Shown piece by piece: positions 10,347 to 17,485 of a stretch of 20,464 bases of DNA (within the stretch, counting starts at the first letter, position 1; the number at the start of each line of letters is the position of its first letter). Origin of the DNA: DATKZS01 sp035527835 [NCBI: bacterium] (GTDB lineage: Bacteria; RBG-13-61-14); contig DATKZS010000105.1 in assembly GCA_035527835.1 (NCBI GenBank), forward strand, positions 1-20,464, in the 5' to 3' direction. A program made the translations under genes and the position numbers. The notes under the pieces were generated by a model. The model was given only the letters and a program-made list of their open reading frames with translations. It was not told the origin of the DNA and did no database searches.

Positions 10347-11834
10347 TTACCAGGTATAACGCGCCGTGTAAGTAATCTTCTGTTCGTCCTCCGGCTTTAT
10401 CTGGAGCCTGAACTCGATGTTTTGCACGTCGGTCTTGAGGTAAGGGTGTGAGTTGTTCTTGATCTCCCAATTGAAGCAGCGGGACAGGTGTTCCACGACC
10501 CTCACCTCCACCTTCTCCTTCTTATGGTTCTTTACCTTTATCTCAAATTGTTCCTCGACCCAATCAGCAGGCCTGCCGCCACCCCGGAAATTGGTCTGGG
10601 TACGCTCTCCCACTATGTCAAACGCATTGCCGGTATAGACCCGCACCAGCTCATCCTTGGGAGAATGATCAATCTCATTCTCTCCGACGAATTGGAGCGA
10701 CCCGTCATCGTCCCTGATGTAGAACCTCATTTTTCCCTTGGGCAGCGGCAGACCCAAATGGTTCTCTTTTGAGTTATTGAATTCGCGCATTGCCCAGACC
10801 TTGGTGTTGGACTTGGCGCCATAACTCTTGTCGTTCCGGCGATCAAGTCCGTAAATACTGTCATGGCTCAAGTCAACTCCATTATAAACATAGAATCTCT
10901 TTGACTTGATTCCTGATACCCGGATGAACTCGACCTGTTTCATTTCGCTGTCATGCAGGGTTACGAGCCGTGGAAGGGTGTAAAGGTGATAATCGTCAAA
11001 CTCTTTTTCCGTCACTTGGAAAGTATTATCATCACCTGATATCACGTGAGATTTATATTCCATGACTTCATCTCTCTTCTGGAGTTTGCTTACATCTCCC
11101 GCCATCAGCTTGATATTGGCATCCTTGAATTCCTTGCCGCTCCAGTTTTGAATGGTCACCCAGCCTACCAGATCCATCAGGTCCGATCTCTGCTCCGAAA
11201 CCAGGTTATAATCCGCCTCCCAGCTCATGCCACTCGAAACGTAAGAAAGTTCGGCGTCTATCGCGCCGGCCTTGTCCGAGACCAACAGCCATTGCAGCGT
11301 CGGCTTTAGAAGAACATCATCCGGAAGGGAGGGAAAAATCGGCGCGCCGGGTAACCCGAACCTGAACTTGCCATCAACCTCCACTAGAGGCAAGTTCGAA
11401 CTCTCTGAAGGAAAACCAGGAGACTTTGCGTAATTATAATATCCTCCTCCTTGCCTGGGCCGGCCGATCGGGACATGGCCGCTCTTGATGATCTTACCCG
11501 TGATAATCCCGCTATCGGTACTGAATTCTATGGTCTTGCCCTCATAGTATGAGAGCAACAGCGCTTCAGATATTGGTTCCGAACGGTAGTTCTGTTCAAG
11601 AATAAGAATCGGCTTGTTGCCGGACGGGTCGCGCAGGACCACTGAGTCTGGTTCCAATTGCGCGGTCACGCCGCTGAAGCTAACGTCATTGATGCCTTTG
11701 ATGAGATTCAGGCTGATCAGCTCGCGTACCACGGCAAAATTTTGATTATAGATTGTGAGCGACGGGCCGGAAGGAGCGCTCGAGCCGCAACAAGTCATGG
11801 CAAACATTGCCAGTATCGCCATCTTTTTCTTCAT
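10347..11834 (-). CDS. DUF4139-domain secreted protein
   Basis: A 495-aa protein with a hydrophobic leader (MKKKMAILAMFAMTCCGSS). The cysteine pair after AMT could be a lipidation site, but the -1 residue is atypical, so lipoprotein status is uncertain. The C-terminal half shows the DUF4139 signature: a LPKGKMRFY...DDDGSLQFVGE block followed by IDHSPKDELVRVYTGNAFDIVGER. The rest is beta-rich. DUF4139 proteins are envelope-associated and of unknown biochemical role. The start at 11834 is preferred to 11840 because AGGAGG then has normal spacing. GC content is clearly lower than that of the surrounding genes (one sampled 60-nt line is 37 percent GC, another 50), suggesting acquisition from another genome. 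It is convergent with hisI and divergent from the peptidase gene. Confidence 0.85.
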   Translation of the reverse strand: MKKKMAILAMFAMTCCGSSAPSGPSLTIYNQNFAVVRELISLNLIKGINDVSFSGVTAQLEPDSVVLRDPSGNKPILILEQNYRSEPISEALLLSYYEGKTIEFSTDSGIITGKIIKSGHVPIGRPRQGGGYYNYAKSPGFPSESSNLPLVEVDGKFRFGLPGAPIFPSLPDDVLLKPTLQWLLVSDKAGAIDAELSYVSSGMSWEADYNLVSEQRSDLMDLVGWVTIQNWSGKEFKDANIKLMAGDVSKLQKRDEVMEYKSHVISGDDNTFQVTEKEFDDYHLYTLPRLVTLHDSEMKQVEFIRVSGIKSKRFYVYNGVDLSHDSIYGLDRRNDKSYGAKSNTKVWAMREFNNSKENHLGLPLPKGKMRFYIRDDDGSLQFVGENEIDHSPKDELVRVYTGNAFDIVGERTQTNFRGGGRPADWVEEQFEIKVKNHKKEKVEVRVVEHLSRCFNWEIKNNSHPYLKTDVQNIEFRLQIKPEDEQKITYTARYTW

Positions 11835-11840
11835 AATCAT

Positions 11841-11849
11841 TCCTCCTCT
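11841..11849 (-). promoter_or_regulatory. strong ribosome binding site of the DUF4139 gene
   Basis: On the minus strand AGAGGAGGA directly abuts an ATG at 11840 but is 6 nt from the ATG at 11834. Spacing therefore favours the inner start. Confidence 0.75.
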
Positions 11850-11895
11850 GGATTGGTTATTGGCTACAGAACTGTTCCAGCGCCATGGGTCTAAA

Positions 11896-11924
11896 TTGAT
11901 TGTCTCTGCATTTTAAAATATCAT
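11896..11924 (+). promoter_or_regulatory. possible sigma-70 promoter of the M23 peptidase gene
   Basis: TTGATT (11896-11901), a 17-nt spacer and TATCAT (11919-11924) lie 30 nt upstream of the ATG at 11955, within an AT-rich divergent intergenic region of 120 nt. Consensus match is moderate (4/6 and 5/6). Confidence 0.4.
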
Positions 11925-11954
11925 AATGCTACAGTTTAATAAAACCCATCAATA

Positions 11955-12719
11955 ATGAAAAAAGCTGTCGCAATAGCCATGCCTTTGGTATTTATCATCA
12001 TGATGGCGGGCGTGAATTTAATCAGCGCACCTTCCGGCCAGAGCAATGTAAAAAAGGAGTTCCGCGAGCGGACGGTGGCTGGCCCGCGCATGTTCCGGCT
12101 GCCGGTGGATGATCCGGAGGGCAAATATTTTCCCGGGCCGCGCGCCGATTTCAGGCTCCACCTTTTAGGAGTGGACCATAAGCCGCAGCCCGGGAGAAAC
12201 GACATTTTTGCAAGGGCCGGCTGCAAGGATTACCGGGGCCGGGGATTTCCGCATTGCTACGGCAACCATCGCGGCTCGGACTTCATCTTGAAGGGCGGGT
12301 TCAAGGCCATGGACCGGGAGGACGGAAGGGTCGTGGCGGCGGCGGACGGCGTGGTGACGGCGGTGGACGACGGCCATTACGACCGTTGCCGCGCGAGCGT
12401 CCGGACCATGGAGGTCTCCTGCCACGGCCACGAGAAGAAGCCGAACCTGGTCGTGATCCGGCATGCCAACGGCTACCGCACCCTGTATTACCACTTCAAG
12501 AAAAACACCATCGCGGTGAAGCCGGGCGACGCGGTGAAGTGCGGCCGGTTCCTGGGCCTCGTCGGGTCCTCCGGCGAATCGTCTTTGCCACACCTCCACT
12601 TCGAAATCCATGACCTGGAAGGCTACGCGGTTGATCCGTTTTCCGTGGACCCCGAAGACTCGATGTGGGTCCAGCAGGACGGGCCCCACGGCCTGCCCGC
12701 CCCGAAATGCGCGGAGTAG
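11955..12719 (+). CDS. M23-family (LytM-type) zinc metallopeptidase, secreted
   Basis: A 254-aa peptidoglycan endopeptidase-like protein. A signal peptide is clear (MKKAVAIAMPLVFIIMMAGV), with export to the periplasm expected. The M23 zinc site is complete: HRGSD (H105, D109), YYHFK (H180) and HLHFE (H213, H215). GRVVAAADGVVTAVDDG and VKPGDAVKCGRFLGLVGSSG are typical strands of the fold. Six cysteines (C90, C101, C145, C156, C196, C252) suggest disulfides. No clear Shine-Dalgarno is visible, so the start rests on the signal peptide. It may cleave cell-wall cross-links or the peptide of a bacteriocin-type substrate; cell-wall remodelling is the simplest view. It shares its upstream region with the divergent DUF4139 gene. 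Confidence 0.9.
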   Translation: MKKAVAIAMPLVFIIMMAGVNLISAPSGQSNVKKEFRERTVAGPRMFRLPVDDPEGKYFPGPRADFRLHLLGVDHKPQPGRNDIFARAGCKDYRGRGFPHCYGNHRGSDFILKGGFKAMDREDGRVVAAADGVVTAVDDGHYDRCRASVRTMEVSCHGHEKKPNLVVIRHANGYRTLYYHFKKNTIAVKPGDAVKCGRFLGLVGSSGESSLPHLHFEIHDLEGYAVDPFSVDPEDSMWVQQDGPHGLPAPKCAE

Positions 12720-12750
12720 GTGTTTCAATCTTTTAAAGAGAAGAAAATAG

Positions 12751-12825
12751 AACAAGGATGTTAAGGATATTAAGGATAAGAGCAATTATTTTTTCTTTAT
12801 CCTGAATATCCTTAATATCCTTGTT
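12751..12825. repeat. long inverted repeat, AAGGATATT-unit type, between convergent genes
   Basis: The arms 12751-12779 and 12797-12825 pair at 27 of 29 positions around a 17-nt T-rich loop. The left arm is three 9-nt units: AAGGATGTT, AAGGATATT, AAGGATAAG. It fills the gap between the peptidase and the nucleotidyltransferase and its right end overlaps the latter's stop codon. It may serve as a two-way transcription terminator. Confidence 0.88.
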
Positions 12826-13606
12826 AATTACTCTTATCTTTTTCCCTTGCCGCCACGAACCTCCCCGCCTCCATGTCGGCTTCCGCTTCACTGATGCGTT
12901 CCGCGTTGTCCAGGACTTTCCAGTAGCCCGAGTACGGCCAGGCCGCGACCTTTTTTCCATCCGCGATCGCAGGGACCAGGCCGTCCGCGGCAAGGTGAGC
13001 AAAGCGGTCAGCCGGCAGGTAGTCCACCAGCGCCGGTTCGAGAATGGAGAGGCCGGTGAAGTGATAGGCATCGAGACCTCCCTGCCCTTCCCCCGCGCTT
13101 TCCGGCCGGCCGCCGATCCGGCGCACCATCCCAGCGGCGTCAACCATGACCGGGGTGTAATCGTCACCCGCCGCCGGCCGGCTGAGCGCCATGGTCGCCA
13201 CGGCCCCGGACGAGACGTGGCGCTCCATCATCGCGGCCAGGTCCGCGCTAAGCAGCGTGTCCGCGTTGATGAGCACGAGGCGTGAGTTCCCGAAAAATTT
13301 CCGCGCCCGCCCGACCCCGCCGCCCGTGCCCAGCAGCTCGATCTCCCGCGAATACGCGATCTTGATTCCCAGCGCCGACCCGTCGCCCAGCCCCGCCTCC
13401 AGCTCATCCGCCAGGTAATGCGTATTGACGATCACCTCGTCAAACCCCTGCGCCTTGAGCCACTTCAGCGGATAGTGGATCATCGGACTGCCCGCCGCCG
13501 GCACCAGCGCCTTGGGCACCCGCTCCGTAAGCGGCCGGAGCCTCGTGCCCAGCCCGGCGGCCAGCACCATGGCCCGGAGATTTTTCGCTGTTCGCGGGTT
13601 ATTCAT
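12824..13606 (-). CDS. sugar-1-phosphate nucleotidyltransferase (MurU/HddC-like)
   Basis: A 260-aa nucleotidyltransferase of the GlmU/RmlA fold, joining an NTP and a sugar-1-phosphate to give an NDP-sugar. The nucleotide-binding signature AMVLAAGLGTRLRPLTE (12-28) is followed by VPKALVP, then LLGTGGGVGRA and the metal-binding Asp in LVLINADTLL. The C-terminal YSGYWKVLDN matches the short single-domain branch that includes MurU (MurNAc-1-P uridylyltransferase) and HddC. No left-handed beta-helix acyltransferase domain is present. The AmgK-type kinase that often partners MurU is not next to it. The preceding gene ends 20 nt upstream, so co-transcription with the unknown 288-aa protein is likely. 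The sugar substrate cannot be assigned. Confidence 0.85.
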   Translation of the reverse strand: MNNPRTAKNLRAMVLAAGLGTRLRPLTERVPKALVPAAGSPMIHYPLKWLKAQGFDEVIVNTHYLADELEAGLGDGSALGIKIAYSREIELLGTGGGVGRARKFFGNSRLVLINADTLLSADLAAMMERHVSSGAVATMALSRPAAGDDYTPVMVDAAGMVRRIGGRPESAGEGQGGLDAYHFTGLSILEPALVDYLPADRFAHLAADGLVPAIADGKKVAAWPYSGYWKVLDNAERISEAEADMEAGRFVAAREKDKSN

Positions 13607-13626
13607 GTCTCATAACGCGACTCGCA

Positions 13627-14493
13627 TCATATTCCGCGCATCAGCCCGCCCATTTTGAGGAGCGCGCGGACGCGGAGGGGGAAGGGATCGAGAATGAGCT
13701 CGCCGGACTTGTTCATGGCGGAGAGCGCCTTGGGCCCTTCGTTTTTCATGGCGGCGCGCACGAGGGAAGGCATGGCGGAGAGCGGGATGTGCACGCCCAG
13801 GAAGACCTTGCTCTTCCATACCTTTTCGGCCAGCTCGTTCACGCGCTTGACGCCTTCGCGCCAGTCGGTAAAGCTGAGGCCGGCGGCGATGAGGCTGTCG
13901 GTGGTGGTGATGAGGTCGAGCTCGGCCTTGTCGTTGATGCGGACGATGCCGGAGGTGACGATGGGCAGGCCGGAGCTGTCGCGCAGTTTGCCGTCGTCGG
14001 AATAGACGACCATGACCAGGAGCTCGCGGCTGGCGAGCACGGCCTTGAGGATGGTGGAGACGGCGCCGGGCTTGAGGTCCGGCATCCTGGGCCGCGGATG
14101 GAGGCGGATGCCGTGGCCCATCTCGGAGCGGATGGCGGAGTAGATGGTGAGAATCTGTTCGAGGAAGTTCATGTCCAGGCTCAGCGACGACTGGACCTGG
14201 TGCATGATGCGCCGCGGCGTGCCGCGCTCGACCACGCTCACCTTCTCGACCTCCTCCCGCTGGGCCAGCGCGGCCAGGTCGGAGAGGTCAGGCGAATAAT
14301 CCTGGAGCGGCCCGCGCCGGCTGTGGCCGGCCTTGAGCACGCGGCCGTTTTCCATAAGCAGGCTGAGCGACGCGGGCTTCGGCTTCCGGGGCCCGGACGA
14401 TTCCTTGCGCAGCAGCTCGCCGCTCACCAGCTTCGTCAGGTTGACCCAATGGTTAGGGTCTATGTCCACCAGCTCGACGTGTTCGTTGAACAT
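13627..14493 (-). CDS. unrecognised conserved-looking protein, 288 aa
   Basis: No family is recognised. The protein is soluble-looking, with no signal peptide or clear membrane helix, and is mixed alpha/beta. It begins MFNEHVELVDIDPNHWVNLT and contains a beta-strand-rich stretch around ELLVMVVYSDDGKLRDSSG and a helical C-terminus with many Arg and Lys. Coding evidence is strong: AAGGGG lies 7 nt before the ATG at 14493, third codon positions are GC-rich, and the open frame is long without a competing real gene. A longer in-frame start at 14544 runs into the upstream repeat and is not favoured. It lies between the GH35-like gene and the nucleotidyltransferase, 20 nt from the latter, so a role with sugar activation is only a guess. 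Confidence 0.75.
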   Translation of the reverse strand: MFNEHVELVDIDPNHWVNLTKLVSGELLRKESSGPRKPKPASLSLLMENGRVLKAGHSRRGPLQDYSPDLSDLAALAQREEVEKVSVVERGTPRRIMHQVQSSLSLDMNFLEQILTIYSAIRSEMGHGIRLHPRPRMPDLKPGAVSTILKAVLASRELLVMVVYSDDGKLRDSSGLPIVTSGIVRINDKAELDLITTTDSLIAAGLSFTDWREGVKRVNELAEKVWKSKVFLGVHIPLSAMPSLVRAAMKNEGPKALSAMNKSGELILDPFPLRVRALLKMGGLMRGI

Positions 14494-14530
14494 TTTGTCG
14501 CCCCTTAATTTATTGTGGCAAAAGACATAT

Positions 14531-14591
14531 GGTGGCGGGGACACTCTTGTCCCCGGCCTTGGCTGACCGCGACAGGAGTGTCGCGGCCACC
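14531..14591. repeat. compact two-hairpin palindromic repeat (copy 2)
   Basis: Outer arms GGTGGC (14531-14536) and GCCACC (14586-14591) enclose two 7-bp hairpins: GGGGACA/TGTCCCC (14537-14554, loop CTCT) and CGCGACA/TGTCGCG (14568-14585, loop GGAG). It lies downstream of the GH35-like gene and upstream of the 288-aa gene on the minus strand. Confidence 0.88.
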
Positions 14592-14600
14592 TTCACCACC

Positions 14601-16652
14601 CTACTTCATGACCTCGAAAATTCTTACCGCATAATTTTTCATCGGGATCTCGACCTCGGCGCCCTGGAACTTCTCATCGGTCTGCACGTCAACCAGTGAT
14701 CCTCCGCCGGTCTTGATCTTTGCCTTCCTTTCATCGTTGGTCGGATTGGCGACGAAGAGGACCGCGGTTTTGTCGTCGTGGTGGAGGACGGTCTCGATCA
14801 TGGGATCGTCCGCCGGATACGGCCGCGCGATGTTGAATTTTTGCGCGAGCGCGAGGAGCAGCGAGGTGGTCTCCTCCGGCCGGTCCTTGGCGCTGGCCTC
14901 GGGCAGCGCGGGAATGAGCGCGATCCGGCCCTGGCCCACGCTGAACACTCTGGCCCTGCCCTCCGCAATGTCCTCGCCCGCTCCGCACGCGTCCTTGAGC
15001 ACGGCGCACGGCTTCATGTCCGCATCGAGCTCGGGCAGGCGCGGCCCGATCACCAGCGTGCCGCCGCCGTTCGCGTACTCCACGAGCCGGGCCTGGACCC
15101 CGGCATCCAGGAACCCGAAGGTCGGGCACAGGACCATGGGATAGCGCTCCAGGCTCTCCGCGCTCTGGCTGGTGTTGCCGCAGTCGAACGGGATTTTGGC
15201 GGCGGACAGGCCGTGGAAGAGCGCGTACCACTGCGTTTCCTGCGCGATCTGGATCGGCTCGTCGAACCCGAACGTCTCCTCGGAGCAGTGGGTGCGGGCC
15301 TGCACGATGTAAGGCGCGAGCGGCGGGGCCGGGTCAATCAGGGTGGTGGCGAGGGCCAGCCGCTCGTAGTCGCGCACGGAGAGCAGCAGCGCGCTCGCGG
15401 CCTTTTTAAGTTCGTTGATCCTGGTGCGCCTGACCCATTTATTGAGGTCCACGTACAGGTCCCACTGCTCCTGGCGCTTGCGGCCGTCGCGGGTGATGGG
15501 CGAGCCATACCAGCGCTCGCGCTCGACGATCATGTAGAAGTTGATGCCCTTGATCCCGTGCATGAAGTTCACGGGCGTGGTGAATCTCTCGTCCTCGATT
15601 GACAGCGCGGCGGCCCAGAAGAAGCCGCCGGCGCTGAACTCCGGGATGTAGGGGAAGCGCGAGAGCCCGGACGCGAAGGAGACGAGCGCCTTCTGGTTCC
15701 AGTACTGCCGGCGCGTCGGGTACATGTCCGGGCCGTGGAAGTCGAGAATTTTTTCCAGCTCGGTGTAGTTGTTGGGCGGCACGTCGTGGCCGACCGGGTA
15801 GTTGTGAAACACCGGGATGCCCGTGATGCCCCGGTCCTCCCACATCCGGCGCAAGCGGCGGAGCGCGTTTTGCATGTAATGCTCCTTGAACGCGATCCAG
15901 TCCAGATAGAACGGCAGGTCCTCCTTGCTCGACGCCTTGAGCTCGCGCGGCGGCTCGACGAGAGGTAGCGCCGGCATCTTGCCGGCATCCTGTTGCCGGC
16001 CGGAGGCCGGCGCTACGTCTCCGTGCTTTTCCGCCATGAATTTTTGCCAGAGCTTCACGGCGTCGGGATGATAGTCTTGGTCCCAGGCCGAGGTGCGGAA
16101 CATGTTGGAGAACTCGTTGTCCACCTGGATGGCCACGATGTTGCCGCCCTGCGGCGCGAGATGCGGCTTGAGCACCGGCGCCAGCGCATCGAACCAGAAC
16201 CCGACCTCGTCGTAGAAGGCTTCGGCCGCGTAGCTCGGCGCGGGCCACATCTTGGGCGGCGGCGGCAGCCACACGGGATCGCCGTCCACCGATACCGCCA
16301 GGCACTCGGGCCGGCGCAGCACCCGCTCGGGGTAGCCGAAGCAGGTGAGCTCCGCGTTGATGTGCGGGCCGGGCCGGACGATCAGCTTGAGCCCGCGGTC
16401 GCGGCAGGCCCGGATGAACTCATCGAGAGAGCGCGTGCGGTCCCGCTCCCCGAAATCGAACCGGCCTTTTTCGAGCTCGTGCACGCTCCAGGGGACGTAG
16501 GTCTCGACGATCCCGAAGCCCAGCTCCTTGACCAGGTCCAGGATCGGCTCCCACTTCTCGCGCGCGATCCGCCAATAGTGCATGGTCCCGCTGATCATGG
16601 GCAGCAGCTCGTCCCCCATCATCAGACCGCCGCGGGCAACCTTGATTTCCAT
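14601..16652 (-). CDS. GH35-like beta-galactosidase-type glycoside hydrolase
   Basis: A 683-aa protein of clan GH-A, closest in pattern to family 35. The N-terminal barrel begins MISGTMHYWRIAREKWEPIL (19-38) with ETYVPWSVHEL and LIVRPGPHINAE (90-101). The proposed acid/base is E180 in VAIQVDNEFSN; the proposed nucleophile is E338 in FPYIPEFSAGG. A second domain with a class-I-glutamine-amidotransferase-like fold (around YPMVLCPTFGFLDAGVQ) and a beta C-terminus follow, as in GH35/GH42 enzymes. No signal peptide, so it is probably cytoplasmic and acts on imported oligosaccharides. Residues 213-230 (VAPASGRQQDAGKMPALP) are encoded by a palindromic repeat inserted in frame between the two catalytic residues. 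AAAGGAG at 16658-16664 fixes the ATG at 16652; an upstream TTG at 16667 overlaps that site and is rejected. Confidence 0.82.
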   Translation of the reverse strand: MEIKVARGGLMMGDELLPMISGTMHYWRIAREKWEPILDLVKELGFGIVETYVPWSVHELEKGRFDFGERDRTRSLDEFIRACRDRGLKLIVRPGPHINAELTCFGYPERVLRRPECLAVSVDGDPVWLPPPPKMWPAPSYAAEAFYDEVGFWFDALAPVLKPHLAPQGGNIVAIQVDNEFSNMFRTSAWDQDYHPDAVKLWQKFMAEKHGDVAPASGRQQDAGKMPALPLVEPPRELKASSKEDLPFYLDWIAFKEHYMQNALRRLRRMWEDRGITGIPVFHNYPVGHDVPPNNYTELEKILDFHGPDMYPTRRQYWNQKALVSFASGLSRFPYIPEFSAGGFFWAAALSIEDERFTTPVNFMHGIKGINFYMIVERERWYGSPITRDGRKRQEQWDLYVDLNKWVRRTRINELKKAASALLLSVRDYERLALATTLIDPAPPLAPYIVQARTHCSEETFGFDEPIQIAQETQWYALFHGLSAAKIPFDCGNTSQSAESLERYPMVLCPTFGFLDAGVQARLVEYANGGGTLVIGPRLPELDADMKPCAVLKDACGAGEDIAEGRARVFSVGQGRIALIPALPEASAKDRPEETTSLLLALAQKFNIARPYPADDPMIETVLHHDDKTAVLFVANPTNDERKAKIKTGGGSLVDVQTDEKFQGAEVEIPMKNYAVRIFEVMK
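15965..16016. repeat. compact two-hairpin palindromic repeat inside the GH35-like gene (copy 3)
   Basis: Outer arms GTAGCGCCGGC (15965-15975) and GCCGGCGCTAC (16006-16016) are perfect 11-bp reverse complements. Inner hairpins are GCCGGCATCTTGCCGGC (15970-15986, loop TCT) and GCCGGCCGGAGGCCGGC (15995-16011, loop GGA). The reading frame stays open across it, adding about 18 residues. Confidence 0.92.
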
Positions 16653-16657
16653 CACCG

Positions 16658-16664
16658 CTCCTTT
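16658..16664 (-). promoter_or_regulatory. ribosome binding site of the GH35-like gene
   Basis: Minus-strand AAAGGAG, 5 nt before the ATG at 16652. It fixes the start. Confidence 0.75.
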
Positions 16665-16687
16665 CAACTAAACCGCCGGGCTTTAAT

Positions 16688-16717
16688 TGTATAGCGCGGC
16701 GGGGAGGCTTAAGTCAA
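16688..16717 (-). promoter_or_regulatory. probable sigma-70 promoter of the GH35-like gene
   Basis: On the minus strand TTGACT (16717 to 16712), an 18-nt spacer and TATACA (16693 to 16688) lie 36 nt before the start codon. The gap holds only this promoter-sized sequence between the CooC-like stop and the GH35 start, so the GH35-like gene probably begins its own transcript. A CACGTG palindrome lies just upstream at about 16723-16728. Confidence 0.45.
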
Positions 16718-16735
16718 TTGGTCACGTGTGCTGGA

Positions 16736-17485
16736 TTAGATGATCCCGGCGCTTACGCAGGACCGGATGATGGCGTCCACGCCGGGGCTTGCGGGGATGT
16801 CGAAGAAGGAGAGGCCCTCGACGTCGAAGCGGCGGATGGTGTCGTCCTCCGGCGCCGTCCCGATGAGCGGGATGCCCGGCGGAAGCGATATGGACTCGAG
16901 TTCGCGCGGCGAGCGCAGGCGGTTAACCAGGAGCCCGGTTGCGTTGACCGCGGCCAGGCCCGTGGCGGCATCGAGTATCTCAACCGCTACCTTCAGGCCC
17001 TTGGCCGAGGTGTCGGAAACCAGGAGCAGGTAATCAACCTTGCTCATCACCTGGCGGCTCACCTGCTCGACCCCCGCCTCCGCGTCAATCAGCGTGAGAT
17101 CGAAGCCGCCGGCCAGGAGCTCGAGCGCGTTCTTGAGCAGGGTGTTGACCGAGCAGTAGCAGCCGGCCTCCTCGGGGCGGCCGATGGCGAGGAATGCCAG
17201 CGGCCCGCGCTCGCCCACGGCCTCCATCATCAGGTAATCCAGGGACAGGGCCAGGTCGCGCCGGCTGCTCCCGCCCTCCTTGATCTCGCCGATGATCTCC
17301 TGGCGCACCTGGTTCATGGTCCGCCGCGCGGCGATGCCCAGCGCCATCGAGAGCCCGCCGGCGTGGTCGGCGTCCACCAGGAGCACGCGCCGTCCGCCCC
17401 GGCGGCACAGCTCGGAGGCCAGTATGGCGGAGACCGTGGTCTTGCCCACTCCCCCCTTGCCGCACACCGCGACCACGCGGCTCAT
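16736..17485 (-). CDS. CooC-type nickel-associated P-loop ATPase
   Basis: A 249-aa ATPase of the MinD/NifH/CooC group. The deviant Walker A is CGKGGVGKTT (8-17) with signature Lys K10; LLVDADHAGGL follows as the switch region. It retains a CxC motif (C109-Y-C111, in GRPEEAGCYCSVNTLLKN), which lines up with the nickel-binding CxC of CooC1 from Carboxydothermus (C112/C114 by memory). CooC proteins help insert nickel into carbon monoxide dehydrogenase; AcsF does so for acetyl-CoA synthase. It is the last gene of the operon and its ATG overlaps the stop of the ACS-like gene by 4 nt (ATGA), so the two are translationally coupled. Nickel delivery to that neighbour is the natural inference. Confidence 0.85.
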   Translation of the reverse strand: MSRVVAVCGKGGVGKTTVSAILASELCRRGGRRVLLVDADHAGGLSMALGIAARRTMNQVRQEIIGEIKEGGSSRRDLALSLDYLMMEAVGERGPLAFLAIGRPEEAGCYCSVNTLLKNALELLAGGFDLTLIDAEAGVEQVSRQVMSKVDYLLLVSDTSAKGLKVAVEILDAATGLAAVNATGLLVNRLRSPRELESISLPPGIPLIGTAPEDDTIRRFDVEGLSFFDIPASPGVDAIIRSCVSAGII

